Below, in pieces: positions 34,661 to 45,349 of a stretch of 64,000 nucleotides of DNA. The notes under the pieces were generated by a model. The model did no database searches, was not told the origin of the DNA, and saw only the letters and a program-made list of their open reading frames with translations. Origin of the DNA: Silene conica (lineage: Eukaryota; Streptophyta; Magnoliopsida; Caryophyllales; Caryophyllaceae); NCBI GenBank assembly GCA_029255685.2, contig CM055319.2:35055068-35119067 (forward strand), written 5' to 3'. The number at the start of each line of letters is the position of its first letter. Positions within the stretch are counted from its first letter, which is position 1. The position numbers and the translations under genes are program-made.

Positions 34661-37600
34661 CTACAACTTAGGAACACATCCAATTCCCATGGAATGAATG
34701 TGCCCTTCATGCTTATCACGTGGTAATGCTTTTGTGAGAGGATCAGCTATGTTGTCATCCGTAGCGATATTTTCAATAAAAATCTCCTTTTGCTCCACGT
34801 AATCCCGGATTAGATGAGCTTTCCGTTGTACATGCCTAGCCTTGCTGCTAGACTTATGCTCCTTAGCTTGGAAGATGGCACCGCTATTGTCACAATAGAC
34901 GGTGATTGGGTCATTCGAACTAGGCACTACCGAGAGTCCTTGTAAGAATTGACGCATCCATATTGCTTCCTTAGCTGCTTCAGAGGCGGCATAGTACTCG
35001 GACTCAGTCGTAGAATCTGCTGTAACACTCTGTTTAGAACTTTTCCAGCTGACAGCAGCGCCATTAAGAGTAAAGACAAATCCAGACTGAGATTTCGAGT
35101 CATCTCGATCTGTTTGGAAGCTAGCATCTGCGTAACCCGTGGCGCAGAGCGTCGAGTCGCCTCCAAAAGTCAATCCCCAATCTTTAGTCCTCCGTAGGTA
35201 CTTAAGAATGTTTTTCACGGCCATCCAGTGTTGTTCACCTGGATGAGCTTGGAATCGACTTGTCATACTCAATGCATATGCAACGTCTGGACGTGTGCAT
35301 ATCATGGCATACATGATCGATCCTATTGCCAAAGCATAAGGAATCCGACTCATGCGCTCTTTTTCTTCCACTGACTTAGCTTCTTGAGTCTTGCTCAAGT
35401 GAAGCCCAGGAGTCATAGGAAGGAACCCCTTCTTGGAGTTCGTCATGCTGAATCTATCCAGAATCTTCTCTATATAAGATTCCTGACTGAGAGACAACAT
35501 CCGTCGTGATCTATCCCTGTAGATACGGATGCCCAAAATTCTTTGTGCCTCTCCCAGATCTTTCATCTGGAAGTGGTTTTTCAACCATGCTTTAACCGAA
35601 GATAAGAGAGGTATGTCATTCCCAATCAAGAGTATGTCATCGACATACAGTACTAGGAATACAATCTTGCTCCCACTCGACTTGATATAGAGACATGGTT
35701 CCTCGACTGATCGAATGAACCCATTCTCTTTTATCACTTGGTCGAAGCGATGATTCCAACTCCGCGATGCTTGCTTAAGTCCATAGATTGAACGCTTAAG
35801 CTTGCAAACTTTCTTAGGATGTGCTGAATCGATAAAACCCTCGGGTTGTACCATGTACAACTCTTCCTCCAAATAACCGTTTAAGAAGGCGGTTTTAACG
35901 TCCATTTGCCATATTTCATAGTCATGAAATGCGGCAATCGCTAAGATAATCCGAATGGAACGTAGCATGACTACGGGTGCAAAGATCTCATCGTAGTGCA
36001 AGCCTGGCACTTGGGTGAAACCTTTAGCAACTAGTCTAGCCTTATGGATATCTTGTTGTCCTTCCACGGCATGCTTTATCTTGTAAAGCCATTTGCATTG
36101 AAGGGGACGTACCTTTGCAGGTAGGTCCACAAGATCCCACACGTTGTTCTCATACATGGAGTCCATCTCGGATTGCATGGCTTCTAGCCATAGCTTTGAG
36201 TCAGAACTGGTCATGGCACCTTTACAGGTTGTGGGTTCATTACCCTCTAGGAGTAAGACGTCATCTGTATCGTGTTCCTCGACCATACCAATGTATCTGT
36301 CCGGTGGAATAGAGACTCTTCCCGACCTCCTAGGTTCCTCAGGGATATCTACCGCAGCCTCGGTTGGAGGTACTGTTTCCTCCAATGGTTGCTCGGTAGT
36401 TGGTTCTTGAACCTCCGATAGCTCGAAGGTTCTATTACTCGACTTGTTCTCGAGAAATTCTTTCTCTAAGAACGTCGCACTAGCCGCAACAAAAACACGT
36501 TGTTCGGTAGGCGAGTAGAAGTAATGACCAAACGTTCCCTTTGGATAGCCTATAAAGTATGTCTTGACCGATCGCGGGCCGAGCTTATCCTCGTGTCTCC
36601 ACTTGACATAAGCCTCGCAGCCCCAGACCCGAATAAAGGACAAGTTAGGGACCGTTCCCTTCCATAGCTCGAATGGAGTCTTGTCAACAGCTTTAGACGG
36701 ACTTCGGTTAAGTATTAGAGCGGCTGACAAAAGAGCATAGCCCCACAATGAATCAGGCACAACGGTGTGACTCATCATGGATCGAACCATATCAAGTAAA
36801 GTTCGATTTCTCCGTTCGGACACACCATTTAATTGTGGTGTTCCAGGTGGAGTCAACTGTAGCACGATCCCACAGTCTTTTAGGTGTTGATCAAACTCGC
36901 GTGAAAGATACTCACCACCACGATCCGAGCGTAGTGCTTTAATCTTTCTACCCAGCTGGTTCTGTACCCGATTCTGGTATTCTTTGAACTTGTCAAAGGA
37001 TTCACTTTTGTGCTTCATTAAGTAGACATAGCCATATCTACTTAAATCATCCGTGAAAGTGATGAAAAACCTATAGCCATCTCGTGCGTTGATCGACATA
37101 GGGCCACATACGTCCGTATGTATGAGTCCTAATAGGTCGGCAGCGCGCATTCCAACACCTTTGAAGGAAATACGAGTCATTTTGCCGATGAGACATGATT
37201 CACACGTGCCATATGATTCGAAATCAAAGGGCGAAATAACTCCATTCTGTATGAGCTGTTTAACGCGTTTCTCATTTATGTGTCCCATACGACAATGCCA
37301 TAGGTAAGTTTGATCTTTGTCACCTACCTTTATTCTTTTATTATTCACATGTAATATCTCGGTAGTTTGATCTAAAACATAAATTCCATTCATGGAAACT
37401 GCCTTGCCATAAATCATGTTGTGCAAAGAGAAAATACAGCTATTATTCTCTATTACAAATGAAAATCCGAGTTTGTCAAGTGCAGAAACTGAAATAATGT
37501 TTTTGGATAAACTAGGAACATAATAACAGTTATACAAAAATAACTCGAATCCACTTGGAAGCTGGATTACGTATGTTCCCTTCGAGACTGCAGCCACACG

Positions 37601-38695
37601 TGCTCCATTCCCGACACGCAGGTCCACCTCACCCTTGATTAGGGGTTCTTGGTTTCGGAGGCCCTGCACATGATTACATAGATGAGAACCACAACCAGTA
37701 TCAAGTACCCAAGTTCCGCAACTTGCGTGGTTAATCTCAATCATGTGAATAAAAGAAGAAGAAGAAGACATACCAACAGGAGTAACACGGCCTGCTTTAA
37801 TGTCCTCGCGATACACGGGGCATGAGCGCCTCCAATGCCCAGTCTTGTGGCAATGGTGACATTCCATGCTTGTATCCTTGCTCTTTGTCTTGCCTTGTGA
37901 GTTACTTGACTCACCAGGCCCACTCTTAGTAAATCCTGGTTTCTTGAACTTGGGCTTACCTACCGCTAGGTCACCCTGAGCTTTAGCCTTCCCTTTACCT
38001 TTTCCCTTACTTGAGATTATGAGAACATCCTGCTTTAGACTCCCACTCATATTTAGATCCTTCTCAGTCTGTACGAGAAGGGATTGGAGCTCGTGGGGAG
38101 TCTTCTTCATGTCGTTCATGTAGTAGTTGGCCCTAAAGAGGGCGAACCCATCATGAAGCGAATGAAGCATGCGATCAACGATGATGTTCTCACTGATCTT
38201 GCAGTTTAGGGACTCCAGTTTCTCGATATTCTCAATCATGTTGAGAATATGTGGGCTAACAGCTTGGCCCTTCTGGAGTTTCACCTCAAAGAAGCGACAG
38301 GTATGCTCATAAGAAACGATTCTCGGAGCCTTGGAGAATTCGTTAGTGAGCGTGGTGAAAATCTTGTTTGCACCATGGGTTATGAAGCGTCTTTGCAAAT
38401 TGGATTCCATTGCATAGATGAGTACGTTCTTTATCGCACCCGCTTCCATAACGAAATCGCTATGAGCGCGAATTTCGTTGGCTCTAGCTCCAGTTCCTGG
38501 GTTTGGCGGAATGGGCTCAGTTAAGAACTTGAGCTTTCCGTCAGCAATGACAGCATTCCGTAGTGCTGCCTCCCAGTCAGAGAAGTTTGACCCATCATTC
38601 CTCAGTCTAGTGGACTGATTCATGGAGTCCATGAAGGCTTTTAGCCAGGATTCACGTGCTAGCTTGGCACTTGGCATTGGGTCTTCACCAGCCAT
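34661..38695 (-). CDS. gag-pol: C3 Gag-protease-integrase-RT-RNase H polyprotein, intact
   Basis: 1344 codons without interruption, starting MAGEDPMPSAKLARESW at 38695. Zinc knuckle C279-C282-H287-C292, preceded by a Lys/Gly-rich stretch (about 220-230). Protease LDTGCGSH with Asp332. Integrase zinc site H467/H472/C498/C501 and catalytic D528, D591, E627. Reverse transcriptase with D932 in MDVKTAFL and YVDD at 1017-1020. RNase H with D1190 in GYADAS, E1231 and D1269. Integrase before RT is the Copia order, and the length is normal for the superfamily. C4 and C5 are 1 residue shorter in a Ser run near 301-305. I could not assign the Copia lineage (for example Tork, Angela or SIRE) safely. Confidence 0.96.
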   Translation of the reverse strand: MAGEDPMPSAKLARESWLKAFMDSMNQSTRLRNDGSNFSDWEAALRNAVIADGKLKFLTEPIPPNPGTGARANEIRAHSDFVMEAGAIKNVLIYAMESNLQRRFITHGANKIFTTLTNEFSKAPRIVSYEHTCRFFEVKLQKGQAVSPHILNMIENIEKLESLNCKISENIIVDRMLHSLHDGFALFRANYYMNDMKKTPHELQSLLVQTEKDLNMSGSLKQDVLIISSKGKGKGKAKAQGDLAVGKPKFKKPGFTKSGPGESSNSQGKTKSKDTSMECHHCHKTGHWRRSCPVYREDIKAGRVTPVGMSSSSSFIHMIEINHASCGTWVLDTGCGSHLCNHVQGLRNQEPLIKGEVDLRVGNGARVAAVSKGTYVIQLPSGFELFLYNCYYVPSLSKNIISVSALDKLGFSFVIENNSCIFSLHNMIYGKAVSMNGIYVLDQTTEILHVNNKRIKVGDKDQTYLWHCRMGHINEKRVKQLIQNGVISPFDFESYGTCESCLIGKMTRISFKGVGMRAADLLGLIHTDVCGPMSINARDGYRFFITFTDDLSRYGYVYLMKHKSESFDKFKEYQNRVQNQLGRKIKALRSDRGGEYLSREFDQHLKDCGIVLQLTPPGTPQLNGVSERRNRTLLDMVRSMMSHTVVPDSLWGYALLSAALILNRSPSKAVDKTPFELWKGTVPNLSFIRVWGCEAYVKWRHEDKLGPRSVKTYFIGYPKGTFGHYFYSPTEQRVFVAASATFLEKEFLENKSSNRTFELSEVQEPTTEQPLEETVPPTEAAVDIPEEPRRSGRVSIPPDRYIGMVEEHDTDDVLLLEGNEPTTCKGAMTSSDSKLWLEAMQSEMDSMYENNVWDLVDLPAKVRPLQCKWLYKIKHAVEGQQDIHKARLVAKGFTQVPGLHYDEIFAPVVMLRSIRIILAIAAFHDYEIWQMDVKTAFLNGYLEEELYMVQPEGFIDSAHPKKVCKLKRSIYGLKQASRSWNHRFDQVIKENGFIRSVEEPCLYIKSSGSKIVFLVLYVDDILLIGNDIPLLSSVKAWLKNHFQMKDLGEAQRILGIRIYRDRSRRMLSLSQESYIEKILDRFSMTNSKKGFLPMTPGLHLSKTQEAKSVEEKERMSRIPYALAIGSIMYAMICTRPDVAYALSMTSRFQAHPGEQHWMAVKNILKYLRRTKDWGLTFGGDSTLCATGYADASFQTDRDDSKSQSGFVFTLNGAAVSWKSSKQSVTADSTTESEYYAASEAAKEAIWMRQFLQGLSVVPSSNDPITVYCDNSGAIFQAKEHKSSSKARHVQRKAHLIRDYVEQKEIFIENIATDDNIADPLTKALPRDKHEGHIHSMGIGCVPKL

Positions 38696-40442
38696 TTTAG
38701 TTTTACAGCAGTTTTAATGAACGTGTTCTACACTGAAAAGAAGATAAAACAAAACCATATAAGCAACTTATTGTTGTGATTTAAGTCTATATTAAATGTG
38801 AATTTAAACTCGTAGACTCATGCATTTATATAATTGATCTCCCTCAAGAATTATATAAACGATCCCAAGACTCAATTTCCGTATATTGATAAGCCCACAG
38901 TTTGGCTAATTCCAATCGTTGGAACTCTTGGTCGATAGATTTCCGTAAATCCTATCTATTAGTCCATCTTAGTCACTGGAATATTATCGAGTGACCATGA
39001 TGTTGAGATAAAATAAATCATCTGTTCCCACTTACCCGACGTAGAAGGGGTCATATTATGCCTACCGACGAAGAAGGGATTCATGGGAGGCTGATTTATA
39101 AAGACTAATCTCAATTTTTGGTTATACGAGGAAGACCCCATCAACTTTTATTTATTCATATTAAGTGAACTAATATCTAGCAAATGCGTGAATGAATTAA
39201 ATAAAGTGATGGCTTTATAATGACATGTGACATCTGTATTGTCACAGAAAACTAACGCGTGACCTCTACATGAGTCAGTTTTCAGGCATGATATAGGTGG
39301 TTTGGTTTTTAGGCGGAATATGATGCAAGCTATTATCGATGAAAGCGTAAAGATAAATGCAATAAACGTAAATAAAAGTCCTAGTGTGGCCTATCCTACC
39401 AAAATAAACATAAAACAACTTGGAATCCACTGTTGGACCCTAGAAGCTTGTCTTGATGTTCCATCTTGGTCCTTGCAGCGGGAGTGAGCATCCGGTCTCC
39501 GTCTTGTCTTTGGTCTTCACAAAATTACTAATTTAAATTACAAAAGTAATTCTAGATACATTCTAATTTAAATACAAAAGTAATTACATGGCAAAAACCC
39601 AAAACGGAGATTCAAGATCTCAAAATTACAAGCAAGATCGTGTCCCATCATTACGGTAACACAATCTTCTAAGGCCACACTAAGTTACAACCGTTTGCAA
39701 AAATTAAATACGTTATTGAAAGCATTCAAGGCATTCACAAGACGATAAATAAAATGCATCAACTAAAAACAATTTATACATGACATAATACCGTTATTAT
39801 GATTAATAAATTTATACCAAACCACCTTTTAAAATTAAAATTAAGTGACTATACCGTTTTAATCACCAATTTTAATAAACATATAATCCATTGTTTTAAA
39901 CTGTTTTAAAAACAATATGTATCAAACGAGGGTGAACCGTTTCACTAAATAATATACTATTTCCGTATACAGTATATTATTTTAAGCCATGTGAAAATAA
40001 GAAAACAAGTTATTTTCGAAAATAAACACCCCGAAACGAGAGCACTTGATCGAGTAACAGGGGCACTCGATCGAGTGTCAGGGTCACTCGATCGAGTGCA
40101 GCATGGCTCGATCGAGTGGCTCGTAAAATTGCAAATCGCTGCACTTTTAAATTAAAACGAGTTTATAACTTGGATTTAAAACTTGTAAATCATATATAAA
40201 CAACAACAAAAGATTTACATATTGCTAAAAATATCGATTAATTAACAATATGCAAATTATAATCGAAAAACAAGATCGATTTCTCACTAAAATCACACGC
40301 ACAAGCCTGGTACGAGGGCACTCGATCGAGTGCAACAGGGACTCGATCGAGTGCCTAGGTAGATTGCACGGTTTTCAATAATTTTAAAACTTATGAAAGA
40401 CACAATTGTAAAATTTTCATGGCCTAAGTCTCTGATACCACT
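38696..40442 (-). other. C3 5' leader with primer site and palindrome boxes
   Basis: 1.75 kb. The primer site TGGTATCAGAGAC lies at 40428-40440, 2 bp from the LTR. Palindrome cores are at 40046 (TTGATCGA), 40067, 40088, 40108, 40322 and 40343; adjacent steps are 21, 21, 20 and, after a gap, 21. Confidence 0.88.
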
Positions 40443-41442
40443 TGTGGGGAATAAAACGCGTATTCACCCTAAATTTGAAGGATTATAATGAAATATGCAA
40501 TTGTGAATATCGTCATAAGATTAAAAACAGGAGAAAAGAAGTACAACCTTTAGTCCTCGCGCAAAAGGCCTAAGAACAGGAATTAATGCAAATTCCCTCC
40601 TATAACTTGCACCCAAGACTTAGTTTGAGACGTGGCCGCGTATGCTAGAAATCCTCTCCAATTGCCTTGCAATATAGGGAGAGCTATTGAGTTTTAGATG
40701 TGAGATCTGAGGTATTTGAGAAAAGAATGTCTCAAAAACCCTAATATTCTTTTGAGAATAATTTAACAGTGCACCAAGAGTAGTCTACATAAGGAGAGTC
40801 CTCCTCCTTATATAGACTACATGGCCGGCCGAAATAGGGTTTGGGTAGGAGTGGGCTTTCCACTCTTACCTTATCCCAATGCGTGATTCGACCCAATTAG
40901 CTATTATTTATTTGCGGGTTTAATTTATAAATCGTAACATGTTATCAGTTATTAATACAGTCGATATATTAATAATGGTCTGATAAAATACGATATTGTA
41001 TAATTACCTAAATTAATATAACTGTTTATATTAATTCGCGAATACAATATTTAATTAAATATATAACTGTTTATATTTAATTTACGAATTAAACATGTAA
41101 TCCGTATTAGCTAAATTTATTTAATCCGTATTAAATAATAATCTCAACATCTTATTGACTAATTTAATAGTCAATACCTCTGACTAACTGTTTAGTCATA
41201 TCCGGCAAAATGTGACTGTATTTTCATACCTTCACATCTCTCAAACGTGTCCTATAGGTGTGACGTATAGGGACCAGTTGACCACCGCCATCCGTATGAC
41301 AATAACGTCAAACTTATCTAGCAAGCCAACCGTTATTGATAAACGTGGATCAACTGGTAATAATACAAAAGTATGCCCTTGTGATCCTTAAAGAGATTTA
41401 ATAAGTCATTGTACTTAATTGTCAAGGACACCAGCCCCAACA
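40443..41442 (-). repeat. C3 5' LTR (short form, 1000 bp)
   Basis: Its right end TGTTGGGG abuts CTAAT and then the rest of the C2 LTR, which proves that the short LTR start is a real integrated end. Confidence 0.95.
40780..40820 (-). promoter_or_regulatory. TATA-bearing hairpin in C3 5' LTR
   Basis: 17-bp arms on the minus strand (start GTAGTCTATATAAGGAG; return arm CTCCTTATGTAGACTAC) with one mismatch and a 7-nt loop. The upstream arm carries CTATATAAGG, a good plant TATA box. The promoter assignment is inferred from position. Copies at 33136-33176 and 57903-57943. Confidence 0.65.
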
Positions 41443-41913
41443 CTAATGTATTACTTCGTCACATTACGCAGTCGATACATTAATAATGGTCTGATAAGAA
41501 AATAACGATATTGTATAATTAGCTTAATTAAATATAACCGTTTATATTTAATTTACGAATTAATCAGGTAATTCGTATTAGCTAAAATTATTTAATCCGT
41601 ATTAAATAATTATCTCAACATCTCATTGACTAATTTTATAGTCAATACCTCTGACTAACTGTTTAGTCGTATTCGGCATAAATGTGACTGTATTTTCATA
41701 TCTCCACAGCTCTCATACGTGTCCTATAGGTGTGACTTATAGGGACCAGTTGATCACCGCCATCCGTATGACAATAACGTCAAACTTATCTAGCAAGCCA
41801 ACCGTTATTGATAAACGTGGATCAACTGATAATAATACTGAAGTATGCCGTTGTGATCCTTTAAGAGATTTAATAAGTCATTGTACTAACTGTCAAGGAC
41901 ACCAGCCCCAACA
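41443..41913 (-). repeat. C2 5' LTR, outer part
   Basis: Continues the C2 LTR after C3, ending (in LTR orientation starting) at TGTTGGGG at 41913. Near-identical to 58566-58858 in the C5 LTR, including the CTAAT at its edge. Confidence 0.9.
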
Positions 41914-44092
41914 ACTTCCCCAAACCAAACCCTTGCTTGTCCTCAAGGAAGAACTAGACTCGATCTTAAAAACTAATGGAACGATTTCAATCTCAGAGCG
42001 AAATGCAACTATAAAGCCTAAACCAATTTAATGCCAGGTAAACAAGTAACTAGTAAATGAATCATGCAAACGAGTTATGAAGTTGTTAAACTTTGCTAAT
42101 CTATCAACCATAAAGATTTTGTCACAATGGACTCTCGCGGGTCACTCAAATCACACAAATAGCAAATGATTAGTGTATGTAAAGATATAAAGAAGTAAGT
42201 TTGTAATGACACTCACCTAACATCGACCCATGAAAACATGCCTGCAATCTAACATGAAAATAACCTCTAAAATCGTGCATATACATACTAATTTTATAAC
42301 TTGGACGCATGCTCGAGGAAAAGAAGGAATATGTGAGGTAATGGGTAAGAAAGGCTAAGATGATTTGGATATGTGGAGTTTAAATAGCCAAGCTAGCAAA
42401 CAACGGAATCCAAACAACAAAGGTTTCGTCACTTCCGAACCCAATATACAAATGAACACGGTGCTATTTTTGAAGCACAAATCTCACAATTTTAGGAAAA
42501 CAGCTCCGCAAATGATATGAATGGAACATGGGAGTAAGAATCGCCAAAGGGTAAAAATTTCAACAATTACGATTTTTTTCTAATATCTGGTAGTTGGTCG
42601 ATCGACCAAAGGTTGCGGTCTGTCGACTGATTTGCAGTAAATTTTCAATTTTTCTTTCTTTTTTTCTGTTTTCTGTTTTCCTCTTTCTTTTCTTTCTTTT
42701 CTGAGTTTTTCATTCCTCCTCAATCGAGATCATAAAACCAAAAACACTTAAAAGATTCCCGTGACTACAAATACTAGCTTGGATATGGTAGGTTAAGTAT
42801 GGGATGTAGCTTATGGGACAGAAAGGCAAATTTGGCTATGTGAAGCTTATGGGTAAGACAAGAAAAGGGACCTCAAACGCACGTGTCAAAAATCACAAAA
42901 TAAGATAGCATACAGGTATAGCAGATTACGTTCATGTTTATGCATATTGATGTAACATGTCTCAAGGGGAGTACTACTCACATCCTAGATAGCTGGTGAT
43001 AGATGACACCAGTAAAAAGGCTCTAAAAACTCAGAATGTATAGTAGTTTGCCAAAGATAAAAGTCAAGTTTTCAAGATTAACCACTAGTTTGACAAAGAA
43101 CTCGTAGGTATGCATGCGTTTCTACTACTAGACATGTTGACAAGCATGGTTCAGGCATAAACAAATGAAAAAGCAACGTCATCATTGAAATACTATCGTT
43201 CCGACTCGACCTAAATGCTAAAATAAACGTGCATTTTTTTTTCAATTTTTTTTGTTTTGGATTTTTGTGTATATGCAAGGAAAATGAAACAACAATGTAA
43301 GCAAAAATGCAGAGAACATGAAACGGAAATGCAATAAAACATGTGAATGCAACGTAAAATCCTTCCCCAAACCAAATTACACAATGTCCCCATTGTGCAA
43401 AAGCATATGCAAAGGATTATAAAAAATGGGAATTTGCGTAAAATTGACTACGGAAACAAAAAGGAATGAACTCACAAGATATTTGCGCGACAAGAAACCT
43501 CCCCAAACCAGCGTGAGCTAGGAGGTTTCGGTAGCCAGCAGTGCTACCAAAAGGACCTGAAAAGGACAGAAAGACAAAACCCCCTTTTTTGGAAGTTAAA
43601 CGTGTTGGGTGATAAATGAGAATTACATGGAATGAAAATAGAAGATAAATTAAGAGCATAAAAGAAAGTGTAGAGAAAAAGACTCCCTAGGCTTGCTTGC
43701 ACGCTCCCCGAGATTAACATGACAGGCAGTAGCAGCAGAGGTGGTCGATCGACCACAGGATCTGGTCGACCAACCATTGCTCAATGATTAGAAGGCTACT
43801 GGAGTGTAGTCATTGGTCGACCGACTAATGTAACTGGTCCGTCGACCACTTTTCCTGTAACAGAGCTCGTTTTCTTCTTCTAATTAACTCAACGGATTGA
43901 GTTAATCTTTCACAAAACCTGTAAAACACAATTAACGCGCCCAAAACTTGCGCCAAACCCAAAACTACCAAATCTATAGTCTCAAAACAAAACAACAAAA
44001 GCAAAAAAAGTCTAAGTCTAAAAGCAAAAACAAAAAGTAGTCCAACAGAAACCGAAACAGAACACTTGACTAGCACTGACTAGCACTACGAA
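41914..44092 (-). other. A2 3' noncoding region
   Basis: No coding domain. It shares with A1, in the same order, the GGTTTGGTTTGGGG tract at the LTR edge (41914-41930), a pyrimidine tract (purine on the minus strand, about 42650-42710), the inverted repeat at 43379-43398, the double hairpin at 43494-43548, and 12-bp box pairs starting 42596/42617, 43743/43764 and 43815/43836, each 21 bp apart. Confidence 0.8.
43494..43548 (-). other. A2 double hairpin homologous to A1 17448-17503
   Basis: On the minus strand GGTAGC/GCTACC (6 bp, 43530-43548) is followed by GAAACCTCC/GGAGGTTTC (43494-43529). Both are perfect, whereas the first is weak in A1. Confidence 0.65.
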
Positions 44093-44764
44093 TCAGTAGC
44101 AAGATACCCCAAAGTAAGGCACTTGGCTAAAAGAGGTCTTTTCAGCAGTATGGACCACTACTCTGGGCTTCCAGACAACAGGCCTAGCCGGAGGAAGGGT
44201 ATCTAGTGTCGCATAAGCTATGACACGCTTCTTTACTTTGCCCGGCCTATCTCGCTCAGAAACTTGCTTAAATTCCGTCTCACTAGTATCACCAGGATCT
44301 CCTATGCCCTCTTTGCCATGACCCGCAGCAACAAAAATAACAGCATGGTCCTCCAATTTTCTCCCAAGCTCAAGGCCTTTGACGATCTCCAAGATTTTAT
44401 CGAACTGACGCTCCAACTTCACTTTCTCCAAATGATCCAGATACGAGACCGCAACACTTGTCGCAGGATCAGCAATCATCGGCTTCTTTAACTTCAGTGT
44501 CTCCGTCAAGTCATTGATACGAGTGGAATCAGATAAATCAGGCGAAGAATCCAGACTCTGCTCAGGTATCGCGGTCGGTCGACTGGGTGTACTGGTCGGT
44601 CGATCGATCGAGCTCGGTTCAGAAAGTTTCTGTCTGTCAGAAACTGGAGGGCCATCAGGTACCATGGTCGATCGACAATGAACATCGGTCGATCGACCAT
44701 CATCACTGGGGACGAATTCAGCTACTGCATCAGGAACTTTGGTAGACTTCTCAACCTTTTCCAA
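44093..44764 (-). pseudogene. A2 gag C-terminal segment
   Basis: 223 open codons from 44764. The N-terminal half is a low-complexity linker whose DNA contains box pairs at 44666/44687 and 44573/44594, translated as GRST, CRST, DRPT and SRPT. The following YLDHLEKVKLERQFDKILE resembles the region that precedes the protease in Athila gag. The protease itself is missing and the sequence passes into a short unrelated C-terminus. Compared with A1, about 1 kb has been lost. It is in a different frame from the segment at 44790, so a frameshift separates them. Confidence 0.75.
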
Positions 44765-44789
44765 CTTTTTCTCTTGGCTTCCCGGTTCA

Positions 44790-45344
44790 TCATAGGAGAG
44801 ACCGCTTCAGAGCATTAATTGTCTCGACGGGAGCTTCACACTTGCTCGGAGAGTTAACATTCTGATTAGCAGCCAAAATTACTATTTGGCTTTCAAACTT
44901 CTTCAACAACTCCATTTGAGCTTTTTCCATTTTCAGCACTTGACCCATGAGGGTTTGTACAATCGTTCTTAACTCCGCAGCCTCATTTGTTTCATGAATG
45001 GGAGCATTCTCAAGCTTTTCGAAACGAGCGTTAATGGACGCTTCAAGTGATGCAACATGACTCGTTTTAGCACTTGTTTTCGGCGAATTCCCACGCGAAT
45101 TCCCATTTTTAGCTTTATGAATCGCCATCTCCTCAATAATGTTCCAACCCTCATAATAAGCTACATTTTTTCGAAATCTACCATTTGTAGCCGAATCAAG
45201 GATGACTCTGTAGTCATCATACAAAGAGTTATAAAATTGGTCGCAAAGGTACCATTCCTCGAAGCCGTGGTGAGGAACAGATCGAACCAACTTCTTAAAA
45301 CGGGCCCACGCTTCATGAAATTCCTCATCGGGTCCTTGCTGGAA
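44790..45344 (-). pseudogene. A2 gag central segment
   Basis: Athila gag from the C4 insertion site onward: QGPDEEFHEAWARFKKLV, then PHHGFEEWYLCDQFYNSLYD, clearly homologous to A1. A predicted coiled-coil-like stretch (VLKMEKAQMELLKKFE) follows. No zinc knuckle is present. A stop at 44790 ends the frame. Confidence 0.87.
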
Positions 45345-45349
45345 ATTTG

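Larger units (their letters stand above)
32799..41442 (-). mobile_element. Copia element C3, complete and possibly autonomous
   Basis: 8644 bp, flanked by CTAAT (32794-32798 and 41443-41447). Both LTRs are 1000 bp; I see two differences (near 32835 against 40479, and near 32998 against 40642). It has a tRNA-iMet primer site, a polypurine tract and an uninterrupted polyprotein. This makes C3 the only Copia copy here that could be self-sufficient. It uses the short LTR start TGTTGGGG. Confidence 0.95.
27588..41913 (-). mobile_element. Copia element C2, 3' part outside window, split by C3
   Basis: Minus-strand Copia element of the same family. It is truncated at 27588 by the insertion of C1 into its reverse transcriptase; the remainder should lie left of the window. 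Its 5' LTR is split by C3 at CTAAT into 32292-32798 and 41443-41913. Its right end TGTTGGGG (short form) touches the polypurine tract of A2. It has several stops and frameshifts. Confidence 0.9.
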
